The notes beneath the pieces were generated by a model, which did no database searches, had not been told where the DNA came from, and worked only from the letters and a program-made list of their open reading frames with translations. A stretch of 64,000 nucleotides of DNA from Lampris incognitus (taxonomy: Eukaryota; Chordata; Actinopteri; Lampriformes; Lampridae), in the NCBI RefSeq assembly GCF_029633865.1, contig NC_079223.1, forward strand, positions 39,696,706 to 39,760,705. The letters are read 5' to 3'. The position numbers and the translations under genes were made by a program. Positions 12,716-25,800 of the stretch are shown here, in pieces. Every line of letters begins with the position of its first letter. The stretch's first letter is position 1.

Positions 12716-13816
12716 ATGTATGTATGTATGTATGTATGTATGTATGTACGTGCGTACATCTGTCCTTCGATTTTCTCGACAACTGTTCACTCGATCAACT
12801 TCCTGCGCGGTGGGTGTATTACTGGGGACCAGGGGAAGCGCCGTGTCAAGCGTGAAGGCATTTGGATGTGCGGTTCTTGAAAAAGCTGAAAGCATCAATA
12901 CCGAAGGCCGAGCATTCGGGCCGTTTTGAACAGGCACTGTTCAACGGTGCAGTAATTTCATTGCTGTTTAAGTGGTGGATCGTGTGTAACTTTTTTGCAA
13001 TTTTGATTCAAATTACTGGCGTTCTAATTTCCGTAACTGCTATGTTATGTATGGTTAATTATCATTTAAACTTGACGCAACTTTTCTTTAATACAGCTGA
13101 AAATATGACGGCATTTTCCCCCCAAGTCCTCTCCTGATGGGCCTATCCACCTCTGAGCCTGTGTGTGTATCCTCGCCCTTGATGGCTACATGCGGCTATA
13201 AATAGGCTTTGTTGCATTTTTTTTGAAGGTGTGGGGGATTGGAGGTGCGTCAACCCGGTTGGGATGTAGAACGGGTTGTGTTGCCTAAAAAGTTTGGGAA
13301 CTACTCCCGCTATTACTGCTACAATTAATATTTCTGTTGTCATTTGCTTCAGAGGCCTGTTTATCATTGATCCAAATGGCATAGTGAGGCACATGAGTGT
13401 GAATGACCTGCCAGTTGGGCGCAGTGTGGAGGAGACCCTGCGTCTGGTGAGGGCCTTCCAGTTTGTGGAGACCCACGGGGAAGTGTGCCCAGCGAGCTGG
13501 ACCCCAGACTCTCCTACGGTAAGTTTTTACAGCTTGTCCCACAGCATGTCTGTGGGATTTATGCTTCCTGTTGTCATTTCATTCATTTTAGTTTTCTACC
13601 CAGTTTATTTTAATCTTGTACAATGAACAATTTGCACTTTTTTCAACATCTGGAATGAATATGAGTTAAATACCATTGTGCTGCCAAATAATGTCATTTC
13701 GCAGTAGCCCTTTTCTCCGTGGGGGAAAACCTCATTGGTAAGCTCATTTGTTGTTTGCTTTCTAGATCAAGCCGACCCCTGAAGGTTCGAAGGAGTACTT
13801 CGAAACCGTCAACTGA
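6551..13816 (+). CDS. prdx3: peroxiredoxin 3, mitochondrial thioredoxin-dependent peroxidase
   Basis: Typical 2-Cys peroxiredoxin that reduces hydrogen peroxide in the mitochondrial matrix, recycled by thioredoxin-2. Exons: 6551-6586, 7929-8046, 9068-9209, 9326-9461, 9641-9744, 13353-13518, 13766-13816, joining to 250 codons (human about 256). Residues 1 to about 52 ([12 protein letters not shown]...ALFSTS) are a basic, Ser/Thr-rich targeting sequence. The peroxidatic cysteine lies in FTFVCPTEI, the resolving cysteine in HGEVCPASW. The GGLG loop and C-terminal YF (SKEYFETVN) that make eukaryotic enzymes sensitive to over-oxidation are both present. The exon 2 acceptor at 7929 was chosen by frame; one 6 bases downstream would also keep frame. 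Intron 5 (3.6 kb) is almost wholly transposon sequence. Confidence 0.96.
6587..7928 (+). other. prdx3 intron 1
   Basis: About 1.3 kb with no coding exon or repeat family that I recognise. It is AT-rich after about 7080. Short ORFs here have no family resemblance. Confidence 0.5.
8419..8836 (+). repeat. SINE family B, near full-length
   Basis: Plus-strand copy in prdx3 intron 2: tRNA-like head with AGCTTAGCGG and CGGTTCGAA, the family body, and an A/G-rich tail (GGGAGAAAAA followed by G's) at about 8814-8836. The first few head bases look lost. Confidence 0.82.
9848..12060 (-). mobile_element. CR1/L2-like LINE copy: ORF1 esterase and endonuclease kept, reverse transcriptase missing
   Basis: On the minus strand this is the 5' half of a non-LTR retrotransposon. 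ORF1 (about 11820 down to 10560) has the SGNH-esterase motifs in order: [31 protein letters not shown]2 begins near 10400 with apurinic-endonuclease motifs (ITETWL near 10220; [10 protein letters not shown] near 9900). Just after that last motif the sequence runs into ATAAAGTTTATTATTGTT, which looks like an L2-type 3' tail, so the reverse transcriptase appears to have been removed internally. ORF1 is spread over more than one frame, so the copy is not functional. It fills most of prdx3 intron 5, in antisense. Confidence 0.75.
12238..12376 (+). repeat. Penelope-like 3'-end remnant followed by (CA)n
   Basis: The stretch GATGAACTGATTCAGCTTTC at about 12257 is shared with pieces at 16951 (inverted), 31525 and 49605, which belong to a Penelope-like retroelement end. 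A (CA)n tract of about 55 bp follows at 12318-12375. Broken relic. Confidence 0.55.
12548..13311. mobile_element. probable hAT-type non-autonomous element with internal (TCTG)n
   Basis: The left end CAGAGATGCCCAAAGT and the right end AAAAAGTTTGGGAACTAC are imperfect inverted repeats of the CAG(N)GTTCCCAAACTTT type found in hAT elements. Inside are a (TCTG)n tract at about 12655-12713 passing into (TATG)n to 12745, and no transposase. The exact right edge and the target duplication are not clear. It lies in prdx3 intron 5, just before exon 6. Confidence 0.5.
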
Positions 13817-13857
13817 GGACACACTTCACAACTCTTACTAAAAACCGGTTATCTTAC

Positions 13858-13933
13858 AATAAATGTAACTGTGTGCTGTCTCCCTAATAGTTTATGAAAT
13901 ACATCTGCATCTGTCCATATTCACCTGAATAAA
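13858..13933 (+). terminator. prdx3 polyadenylation signals
   Basis: Two AATAAA hexamers follow the prdx3 stop codon, at 13858-13863 and 13928-13933. Either could direct 3' end formation. The second is followed by a T/G-rich stretch. Confidence 0.7.
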
Positions 13934-14284
13934 ATGTTCTTTACATAGTTGAAAGTTGTACTGCTTGTACTCATTTCTTGACACTAAGCAGCTCATGTTG
14001 TGCTGCCATTGTTCTTCGGTTGATGTCAAGGGTTTCAATTCAGACTGTTGAAACTTGTCATATTCGCAATGAGGTACATGCTAGACATGAACCTTGGTAA
14101 ACTGACCACGATTGTGGTCTAAAAGCCTGAGTTTGAAGATGGTGCACATGGGTTGTGGTTGTACTATAGTTAAGTCAAATTGCATCTCCAGCACTATTTT
14201 CAGGTACTAATTGTAATGGTCTTTGACAACCTTAATAGTTTTCTTGACCTTTGACCGCCTCAATTTTGAAAACTATATTTTAGT

Positions 14285-14626
14285 GGTACGTGCGGTCGCC
14301 TCACAGCAAGAAGATCCGGGGTTCGTACCCCAGGGGTTGTCCAACCTTGGGGGTCATCCCAAATTGTCCTCTGTGTGGAGTTTGCATGTTCTCCCCGTGT
14401 CTGCGTGGGTTTCCTCTGGACTCCCACAGTCCAAATACATGTAGGTCAGATGAATCGGCCGTACTAAATTGTCCCTAGGTGTGTGTGTGTGTGTGTGTGT
14501 CGGCCCTGTGATGGACTGGCAGCATGTCCAGGGTGTCTCCCCGCCTGCTGCCCAATGACTGCTGGGATAGGCTCCAGCATCCCGCGACCCTGATAAGGAT
14601 AAGTGGCTTGGATAATGAATGAATGA
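14285..14626 (+). repeat. SINE family A, full-length apart from the first head bases
   Basis: Plus-strand copy between prdx3 and tm9sf3: head with B box GGGTTCGTACC, body, (GT)n at 14479-14500, then GATAAGTGGCTTGG and an (AATG)n tail. Flanked by the 9-bp repeat atattttag at 14276-14284 and 14627-14635. Confidence 0.85.
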
Positions 14627-14835
14627 ATATTTTAGATGGACAACTAGAACTTGTCCCTGTTGCGGTTACATGTTTGCAGTTCTGGACAATAATCATTCTT
14701 ACCTTGTACTCCCAACACCGTAAAACCAAATCAGCCAGCTGAGCTCCAATGCACTTTTTAAATTTTTTTTCCACACCTTGCTGTAATGCACAAGTACAAT
14801 TTGTACATCTTTTTGCTTTCATTGTCCACATGAAG

Positions 14836-15210
14836 GGCGGCACGGTGGCGCAGTGGTTAGCGCGGTTGCCTCACACCAAGAAGGTCCTGAGTTCGAGGCC
14901 CAAGGTAGTCCAACCTTGGGGGTCATCCTGGGTCCTCTGTGTGAGTTTGCATGTTCTCCCCGTGTCTGCGTGGGTCTCCTCCGGGTGCTCCGGTTTCCTC
15001 CCACAGTCCAAAGACATGTAGGTCAGGTGAATCGGCCGTACCAAATTGTCCCTAGGTATGAATTTGTGTGTGTGTCGGCCCTGTGAGATGGTCTGGCAGC
15101 CTGTCCAGGGTGTCTCCCGTCTGCCGTCCAATGACTGCTGGGATAGGCTCCAGCATCCCCGCGACCCCGAGAGCAGGATAAGTGGTTCGAATAATGGATG
15201 GATGGATGTT
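14836..15210 (+). repeat. SINE family A, complete copy
   Basis: The best-preserved head in the window (GGCACGGTGGCGCAGTGG A box, GAGTTCGAGGCC B box), body, a short GT stretch, GATAAGTGGTTCG and an (ATGG)n tail. Exact 9-bp flanking repeat cacatgaag at 14827-14835 and 15211-15219. Same orientation as the previous copy, 200 bp away. It ends just before the tm9sf3 polyadenylation site. Confidence 0.9.
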
Positions 15211-15250
15211 CACATGAAGCACACTTACATGACCCCTGTACATAAACATG

Positions 15251-16857
15251 TTTATTTTGTTTCTTTTTACAGCAAGTTAATATGCATGTTCAAAATGTCT
15301 CATTAGACATTGTTGGTACACAACATGAGGTGCCAAATCAACTTCAGTGGGGGGGGGGGGATTGAAAATTAGAAAAAAAAGGCATTGCCACTTCTCATAC
15401 ATGTAAGGTACATACTGTATTTACACAAAATGGAAAAAAAAGCATTTGAAATACTCTGAAGCACTGCATGTGATTACGAAAACATTTAGCTAAGTGTACA
15501 TGAGTTTCACTTTGTACAGTATGTTAGCAGGAACAAAGCAACCGCCTCGTTCCTTCTGACATTCACTATGTTTTTTTTAGGTTAGGCAACAAAAAAAAAA
15601 AGACTGGCGAGGGAAACAGCTCACCAGGAAGACGGCGAGCCTTTAAAGCTTTAAATAATATGATAAAGAAATAAAAATGTGTTCATAAAAGCTATGAAAA
15701 TGTTTATGCTTATAGGTTGATTCAAGAGCTGCTTACAAGTAGGGAAAGTGAATTTAAAAATAAAGTGAAAAAAAAAGACACCAAACAAAACGGACTTTGA
15801 AAGGATTTGGTGAAGATTTCATGCAATTTCAGGCAAGATGTAACAGAGCCACCAGCTGCACCCCAAGCACCAAAAAAAAAGACAAAAAAATATTTGCTTT
15901 TAACTTTGGAAAAAAAAACAAACAAAAAAAACCCTGTAGTAAATCTGTACAACGAAAATACATTAGGGATCTACATCTAAAGGTACATTATTAAGGTTAT
16001 ATACACTTTTCCCCTCATCCATATATTATCTTTACAAGTAGACTTCATTCAAACCCAAACATTAAGAAAACCGAAGACTCAACAGGGAAAATGGGATCAC
16101 ACCAAACATCCATTTAAAACTATCTGTTCATACTGTACCTCAGCGGTCGATCAGTCCCTCTTTTTTTTTTCCATTTGTACAGTAAACTACAGCAGGACTA
16201 AAATCTCTTCCTCGACTTGAATGGATTGCTACCGTAACAAGGGAAGCTGAATTGTCAAAAGAGGGGAATGATTCGGAGCGAATCGAGAGCTTGCGTACGA
16301 CCCATCGTTGCCGCAGGAGTAAATTCAGACAACCTACTGTATCCTGTGATGATGTCATTTAAGGTGAAGCAGGAGACCAAAATACATTAGTGATGATAGC
16401 AGAGTGGACTTAGTAATACAAAATAGAATCAAGTCAACATACGGCCACAAAGCCAACTCTCCCAATATTCTAATACAATAGAACAAAGGCTTCCCATACA
16501 CTTATGCCTCTTCACTGAAGAGAGCTAAACTATTCCATCATAAAGATCTATGTTCTCTGGTCTCAGGTGGGACTGGATTGGAAAGAAAAGCCACGTTATC
16601 GTTTAACATTTGCTCCCAACGTTTGTCGGAAAGCAATCCATCATAAAAACAGAACCGATGTTTGAGGTCTTTCCTCACAATTGCTCATTTTGCGGCGTCG
16701 AAATTCGTAGTATGGAAAACATTGTACAAAGAGAGATTCTGCAATCACTTTGCAAAATACAAGAAAAAAAAAAACCAATGACTTGTGCCCGCCGCTTCTG
16801 CTAGCATACTCCTGGGGGAGAGCCATAGATATCCATCCTTGTGTTGCTGTTTCCACC
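15251..16857 (-). other. tm9sf3: tm9sf3 3' untranslated region and poly(A) signal
   Basis: The minus strand carries AATAAA (plus TTTATT at 15251-15256) about 1.6 kb after the tm9sf3 stop codon, at the edge of a SINE-free AT-rich stretch. A 3' UTR of this length is plausible for TM9SF3. The end is inferred from the hexamer only. Confidence 0.6.
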
Positions 16858-19800
16858 TTAGTCAATTTTCACATTCGTGTAGATCTTTCTCACAAAGGCA
16901 CTTGTTCCCATATAACCAACGGCACCTATTAAAACAAAAACAGTATTCTTAAGTGATCAAAGGAAGTTGAATCAGTTCATCTGGACACAACGTTTCATAA
17001 TTCATCTAAGTGACCTCTTCAGTCTCAACTGACTGCAGGTATCCCCACCCTTATAAACAATACAGTAGCATAACGACCGAAACCAACGATCGGTTTCATA
17101 TGCAAATTGCCGTGAGCATTAACTAGAGCTTTTTTTTTGTGTGTTTTGGAACCCCCCCCTTTTCTCCCCAATTGTATCCGGCCAATTACCCCACTCTCCG
17201 AGCCGTCCCAGTCGCTGCTCCATCCCCTCCGCTGATCTGGAGAGAGCTACAGACTACCACGTCTCCTCTGATACATGTGGAGCTGCCAGCCACTTCTTTT
17301 CACCTGACAGTGAGGAGTTTCCCCAGGGCGACGTAGCACGTGGGAGGCTCACGCTATTCTCCTCAGTTCCCCCTCCCCCCTGAACAGGTGCCCTGACCGA
17401 CCAGAGGAGGCGCTAGTGCAGCGACCAGGACACGTAACCACATCCGGCTTCCCTCCTGCAGACATGGCCAATTGTGTCTGTAGAGATGCCCTTCCAAGCC
17501 GGAGGTAACAGGGGGATTCGAATCGGAGAGCCCTGTGTTGGTAGGCAATGGAATAGACCACTACGCTACTCGGACGCCCATTAACTACAGTTTTAAAGAC
17601 GATGTGTACTATTCAGAGGATTTGGCAATGTTTGCAATCACAGCATTGGAAGACGGGGACAGATGTACTCTTAGCCCCCCCCCAATCGGTTCAGGGATGG
17701 TCATTCCCTCTTCACATAGATGGCCTCTTTGACTCCCCGTTCAAACCAGTGTTCCTCCCTATCCAGGATGTGCACATCCTCATCCTTGAAAGAGCGGCCA
17801 CTGGCCTGTAGATGGGTGTAGACTGCCGAGCTCTGGCCTGACATGTTAGCTCTTCTGTGTTGTGCCATCTTCTTGGCCAGCGTCTGTTTCGTTTCCCCAA
17901 TGTACAAGCCATGGCAATCCTCCTGGCACTTAAACGGTGTATACTATATTGCTCTGTTTGTGCCGGGGGACTTGATCTTTGGGTTGGACTAATTTCTGGC
18001 GTGTGTGATCTTGAGCATGCATAAAGATATTCTTAAGTGACATTTCAGTAGCTCAACAACCAACGATGGCCCTGTGATGGCCTGGTGGCCTGTCCAGGGT
18101 GTCTCCCCGCCTGCCACCCAATGACTGCTGGGATAGGCTCCAGCATCCCCGCGACCCTGAGAGCAGGATAAGCGGTTTCGATAATGGATGGATGGAACAA
18201 CCAAGGATGTCATCTGTTGAGATCTTTTTTTTCCCCTTTTCTTCTTTAGTCAAGAGCGTTAAAATTTCAACGTTACATAGACGATTAGTCAGCATGCTGT
18301 AAATGCTAGGGCTATTGGTGACAACAGAAACAGTGTGTCAACCGTTTCTGTTGTCACTGATAGCCCTACACCACTAATAAATAGCTGCAGAACTCACCAC
18401 ACATGATTCCTAGGGCAGTACTGAAAACAGCCATGTAACCAAAGTAGAAGGATGTCTGGAACAGCCCGTACATTCTAACAGAGTGATACAAAACAGGATG
18501 ACATAGGTTTTACTTTTCTGATATTTCTTTGGGAAAACTGCACTTACATATTTCATCTTACTGACATGAAAAAAAGAAAAAAAAATATGGAAAGGATGCC
18601 CAAAACTCACTTTGTTTTGAAGAAGTAGTAGTAAAAGGAGTACATGTAAACGTAAACCGCAGTCGATGCAGCAGAGAGGAAGCTTGTCCACTGCCTGGAC
18701 AAGGAAAAAAGTGAAACACAAAAAATTCAGTCACTAAACTCTATACAGCACCAATCTTGCCTCACTATTGACTATTTCCTTGTAGTAAAGTTGTGGAATG
18801 CTCCGACAGATTTCCTGAGCTCTCGATATGAAAAAATCCCACCCTTAAAGAATCTGAACCAAGACATCTACTTAGAGTCAAGATAAAGGGGGATTTAAAC
18901 AGGGAGAAATGCATTGGATGACTAGTACTTCATTTTCACGTCTGATTACTCCAACAGTGCATCCCAAGAAAAAATTTACAGTCCAACACTAAACCATAGA
19001 CATACATGGTGCATACTCACCATCTGTAGTCTTCAGCGTTCAGCAAGAAGTATGTACATACAATGGTGACGCACACGGTCACAATACAGAGGATAACCAG
19101 GACAAGCATCATGAAGCCATAGACATAGTAGATCTTGTAGGCCCAAAAAGATGTAAAGATAAAGTACCTGAGGAGTAGAGAGTAGATTAAATAAAATAAT
19201 TGCAATTGCATCACTAACTTACATTATATCACCTTTACGACCTGATATGCTGGTCTACTACACCTGAGAATGGACTTACATTTCAATGAAAATGGAACCA
19301 AAGGGAAGAATCCCTCCAAGGCAGACAATGACAGCTGGCTCCATGAACCTGTAAGATCACAACACCTTCAACACCATCCCTGAATCAACATGAACCAATA
19401 TACCCTCCCTGAGTTTTAAGACTTTTTTTTTTTACCTTCTACACCTCTAGGTAAGGATACATGAAATAGTGTTTTGGTCTGACCCTGGCCTAAGGTCATT
19501 TCTACCACTTAACTACACTCACCATTTATTGTCAGGTTATTTATCGTTAGAGGAACCAAGTACGCACACATCCAGAAAATATTAAGGTGCAAGACAAAAA
19601 CTGCAAAACTAGAAGGAAGGAGCAAGGTCTGCACACTAAATTGAAAGGAAGAAAGTAAAGCCACTTTATTTTGTCATTGTATGGTTACAACGAAAATTGT
19701 TTTCTGCATTTAACCCATCCTACTGTATAGCAGCAGCGGGCAGCTGTAGTGCCCGGGGACCAACTCCAGTTCTTCTTTCCATTGCCTTGCTCAGGGGCAC

Positions 19801-22800
19801 AGACAGGAGTATTAACCCTAACATGCATGTCTTTTTGATGGTGGGAGGAAAAGGGAGCACCTGGAGGAACCCACGCAGACACGGGGAGAACATGCAAATT
19901 CCACACAGAAAGGACCTGGGACAGCCTGGGGTTCGAACCCAGGACCTTTTTAGTGTGAGGCAACAGTGCTAACCACTGGGCCACTGTGCCACTCCCAAAA
20001 ACCAATTTATTGGCAATGTTTCAGTCAGTCAGATCTTAGGTGTGTTCTGTGTCACTTTGTCTCCCTGCAATTATTACCCACCAAATGTATGACTTCTGCA
20101 CCATTGTTGTACTTGGCCTTTGTGACCCTAACACAGATGGTGAAGTCACACCTACCATTTCTTCTCAGGGATTGGCCGTGGCACAGCGTTAACTCGGCAT
20201 GGAAAGTTGGGCTGGCCAGACAGATTCCTCCCCAAAATTGTTCCGACAAGGTTCAGCGGCAAAATGACAAAGAAGCAGATACAGCAAACAGCAACCTGTA
20301 GAAAGACAAAACATAAACAGAATATTTAATAATTGTTTACAAGATTCAACCCGCACCCCCAACCGCAGACGTTTTACCATTTCTAGTTAATATGAATGTC
20401 TATTGCTTGTCTCACTCAACACCCCCCAGAATGAGTTTAAGTACACCACTTATATTCGTTGATAGCAGTGTCCCATTATTTTTGTCACTTAAAATAGTGG
20501 GCCAGTTTGAAAATACTACATATAAAATCAAACTCAGATTAGAAGCATATTCACAACATATGTATGTAGAAGTTAAGATGTCATTAGTTCACACAAACCC
20601 ACAATGAGTTAAGCGAAAACACTATATCATGTATTACATGACGTTACTGTGACAACAGTGCATTTCTCGTGCACAGATAAATCTTTTGAGTCAACAGTAC
20701 TCACCATGGTGCCAAATGGGATGGCTCTGGAGGCATGGTAGTAGATGGCGATGAAGTTGATGAAGAAGGCAGTCCCACACACCATGGCTGGGATCAGGAA
20801 GGCCCCAATGAACATTTGCTTGATCCATCGTCTGCCTGCGTTTTCAAAACGAATCATTTATATCACAATTTGGCAGGGGGAAAATTAAGTTCTACTACAA
20901 CACTTACTGAAAATATATAATCAACATGTTTAATCATTCACTAACACATATCCCAAGACACCTCAATCAGAGAATTTGGCTCCCCACCATTTTCATTACC
21001 TCCTTGTTTTGCATACAAGCTTCCCCCGAAGTAGCCATTGACAGGGGATGTTGCAGCATACACAAATATTGCTGTGCTCAGCATGGAACCTCTCCTACAG
21101 AGACATGTTTATTACATGAGTATGGCTCTATGAATTCACCCATTCTCCACAATATAGTTTACTTTCCAGGCATTGCTGCCCATGAAATGAAACTTCATTG
21201 GAATTCTTTTTCACAGGAAACTCACATGTTTCATTTTACCATAGATTAAGAAAATACATATGAACAGACCCCTTCATAGACAGCCACATTTAATGTCGGG
21301 TCTGTTTTTCCCCAGGATACACCTTGCAAATACCTCAGTTGTCTCATTGCAATGAGCTAATTCTCTTAATAGAATCAAACAACAAATTCTCTTGAATAAA
21401 TTTTCTTGTATAAAAAGGTTTTTGTATTCCTTTTCTTTGCACTAAAAAAAACAAAACCTAACATGAACTGCCCTTATCATGAAAAGGTAAAATAACATAC
21501 AAAGTTGCATCCCCAGGTACCCATTACTCACTCTGTGTAGAGATCCTCAATCATAGCAACTATGATAACAATGAGAGACACTGAGAAGATCTGGCACCCA
21601 GAACCGATCAAAGAGGAGAAGATCATGGGATGGCTGGACGGCCGGAATACATCTCCATGTACCTGTTTCCACCCATACTCATCTCCCAGATCTCTGTCCT
21701 GTAGAGAGCAGTGGACAAGGGCGGGGGGGGGGGGGGTCCAAGTTTAGAGCATTTATTGGCACATTTTAATCATGAAATACAGAAGGGGAAAAAAATCCCA
21801 CACACATTCAGCAGATAAGATACAAACCCAAAGGGGGCTTACAAAGAAAACTTGACAAAATGAAATAAAATAGCAATCCTAAATTCAAATATCTTTACTT
21901 TAAAGTGCAGACTTCTTTTTCTATGAAACATTACCATGTCATCCATTTCTTCCTCTTTGCTATATCTTGCATAATCCTTTCGTAGTGTTCTCATCAAAAT
22001 CATGGACACCAGACCCACTAGGAAAATGACCATCATGAAGGAGTTGAAGATGGAGAACCAGTGAATCTACAAAAAACAAAACAAAAACAAAACAGAAGCC
22101 TTAGGAACAAATGTTGAGAAATATATACTTTCTAGGTTCATTACATTTAGGGCACTTTTACACCTGCTGTGGTCTATTTGGTTGAATCAAACTAAAGTAA
22201 TTGCCTCCTTGTAGCAGTTTATTTGGGTAGGTGAGAATGCCTTGATTGTGCACACCAAACATCTGCACTTTGGTCCACATAAAAGAGGTGCCGTTTGAGC
22301 AGTATAAGTACAAAAGCCATTCAGATCAACTCTGACTTCCATCCATCCATTATCTAAACCGCTTATCCTGCTTGTTTCTGATGATATATTATCATTGCCT
22401 CATTACATAATTATTCTACTTTTCATTGACTATCGGTAGACTTAGTCACAAGCCCTGTTACGAATAGTAGCAACATTTCCATCAAAATATTATGCAAATT
22501 TGTAGCAATTTTTTTTAAAAGTAAAAACGAAAAATAACAATTTAAAAAATGCGAATCAAATGCAATCTGCATTTCTGTTGGCTGGTTGTAAGTGAGAAAA
22601 TCTCCCTGCACAGAGGACCACAGCTGTGTTTACATCAATTTACCATTTTTAAAAATGAACCTTTGAAAAGCTGACAAAATAACATGTGAACAATATGTAC
22701 CTGCATCATTATTGTTGCACGACTTAACAGCCTCTCTGTGCACAGGGCACGACAAGGATGTTAACTACCAGGGGAATGAAACTGAGCTTTCAAAATTTGA

Positions 22801-25800
22801 CCTTCTTGCCAATGAAGACGTTACCATTTCCATGAATGTCAGCTGTACCAGATCATAGTCCACATTGTCCACATACAAGGATGGGGAAATGTAATGGACA
22901 AAACAATGACTGTTGACTATCTCCTATGTCAACATTTGTTAAAAATGTCTATCTCCATCACCCTTTACCGCACCTTCTCTTTATCGACACACTAACCTTT
23001 CCACCTCAAACAGGCATGAACAAGTTTGATAATATAGTTTGTATTGAAATTTGGCCCTTCCATTCTGTGTTTGTCATTCTTGAAACATAGCTTATATAAT
23101 TAAGGAAATTATTACTAAGAAATACAAATAAGAGTTGACAAGACTTACTTGCTAGGGATAGTCAAAAATCTAGAATAAAATCCAAACCTTGGTTGTTAAA
23201 TCAATATTGCTAAAGGCCACAGACAGAACCTTGTAATTAGCTTCTCACTCTAAATAAGACAGAAAAGGGCAAACTTACTCTGTGCTGAAAAAAAGATGGA
23301 TCGAGGTACTTGTCAAATCTGTCTTCAAACTTCACATCTGACTTCTTCCACTTTACCTGTGATGGGAAAGGTTTCTCAGTCATTAGAAAGTGAAACATTA
23401 TTGGATATAGCTTTCAATTTTTCTCATGTGCTAAGTGTTTTTGCAATCACTATTTTTTTTTTAAATTTTACAATTTAATACCACATACTCTGTATGTGAC
23501 CCATCACACATGACACATTAAAACCATAGTGGTCATTGGAACATAAAGTAGGCACTGCAAGGGTAATTCAAAACTCACAGAGTAAGACATAGCAATTCTT
23601 GTGTTTGGCACAAGCTTCACTTTGCCTTCGCTGGTCAAATTGACATCAACAATTCTGTTTCCATTGAAACCAATTTCCAGTTTCTTGTAAGTCCACAGGT
23701 AATGATCCTCTCCATTTTCATCTGCTTCACCAACAATACCTAGAGAAGTGAGATTGGCATGCGGTTACAAATTTAAGCTTCAGAAAAGGGGAGAAATTGG
23801 TCAGCGCTGCAGAATTGTTGTGGGTCGATGAGCTACACATCCACATACAAAATAGTCATGGTAAATAAAACTGAGTAAACTACACCACTTCTGATTGCTT
23901 CTAATATGATGTGCTCATTGGTTACACTGAAAAACTATCACATCCCTAAGAAACCGGACATGCGGTCAAAGTGTATATTGATTTATACCAAATAAGCCAC
24001 AAGCTTGCAGTGATACTGCATTCAAGTAGTTTGACTAAGAGCCCACACCACACCCAATGTCTACAATAAGGTTACAAAGTGAATGTCTGAGCAGCTTTAG
24101 GAGGGGCTAAATCGTACCACACACCACTATGCATGTGAGCTGCAACGATCATATCTATAGTGATATAGTTACCAAGAGTCTGCATTCATACAGCACCATA
24201 AATATACTATTTAAGTGTAGAGTAACAAAAGTTTACGAAATACCCAAGGTTAATATCAATATCCCCTGTTGTGCCATCACTTGTTTGATAAACCAGTATT
24301 CTTTGTTTGCTAAGGACAAATGGCCATGGCCATTCCATAAGTGACAACTGAGCCAACCTCTCCAGCTTTAAGGGATCATGACTCTGAACATCAGTCTGAC
24401 TAGAACGTGACTGGTATCATTGCAAACGTTTGGTGTCAGTTAATGAGGTTACAGATATGCAAAGGGACAATGACACTCATGTCATTGTCTCCAACAGTCA
24501 AAATTAGAATGGCAAGTCGTCACCTCTCAATGGCATGCCATTACGACATAAATCCATCAATACTACCCCAAATCACAGGACAATTTACGAGAAGCAATTT
24601 GTATACACCTGCAAAATAGTATTTGTAAAAACAATACCACTAACAATCACAATAGTAATCACGCTTAAAATACTTCTGCAACTACTTCTAAAACAGTAAT
24701 ACTTCTGCTTATTATCACATTTATCAGTATAACATTCAAAAAGAAATGCTTAGCATCTTTACCCCAGATAGGTAGATCGTCAATGTACATTTGGTACCAG
24801 TAGTGATTCTTTATAGCGTAGACAAAGGCATCCCGTTTTGCTTTGTCCAACTCAATTTCACAGTATGTTGTTTGCAAGACTTCCTCTACAGGGAAACAGC
24901 AATACAGTTGTTATTTCAAATTTGATCATTCATATAAGCACAACACAATTAGCAGGGTGGGCATTTGGGTGAAAGTGAATTTAGGATTATAGCTAACCGC
25001 AACTAACTACAAACTAAAGACAATTTCTTCTCCTCATCAATTAAAATGTGCTCAAAAAGTCATTTAACATCATGTGACGATTAAATACCTTTGAACTTTA
25101 TGTCCAGGCCGCTGAACTCGAGCTCCACTCCCTGGAGAGCCTCTCCAAGTGTTTCATGGTAATGGCTGATGGTCTTCTTCGTGCCCACACAGAAGGGCAA
25201 AGAGAAGTACTTGTACGTCTCTTGTCGGTTGTGGTATGGCCCTACTGTATTCATCCATAAAACCACCTCCTCTTTATCTGTGTACTAAAAAGTAGACACC
25301 GAAGTACTTATTGGAATGTGACACCTGTTATGCTAGTCTTGCTGGTTACATCTCGGCAGTGACAGAAGTGACATTATGGTATTACATTACTAGCTGGCCA
25401 TTTCCACTTAAAGTAAAAAACGAAAACGAACATGTTAAACGAGACGTAAGGCGGTCAAATCAATACGTGCATACGGACAACGGGTGGACATTGGCAATAA
25501 CTACAAAAAGCTTCAACTATGACCTTAGATATTGTCTATGTTACCATGAGGAAGACTGTTCGACTTTAAAGCTCGTTTCCAGCGCATCGAGTATAAATCA
25601 GCGTTTCGATAAGTCATTAACGGGGGGAAACATTGCGTGCAGAAAGCTGTTGTGTCTTAAATACCCTTTATTTCTTCAGTTGAGTGAAATTGGAGAGACG
25701 TGAACCTTCGGGAGGCCCAAACCCAGTTAGGATCAAATCTAGTTTAACGTAGTTAACCAGTTAGTTGAAGACTAGTCAACTCGGTACAAGACTACCGCTG

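Noticed and set aside
12655-12745. CRISPR-like array
   Set aside because: A pure tetranucleotide microsatellite without spacers. No stretch of the window has repeat-spacer structure.
17701-17907. Host GIY-YIG nuclease gene such as SLX1
   Set aside because: YIGETKQTL and GVKEAIYVK match the Penelope-like endonuclease, and element-type terminal sequence lies beside it.
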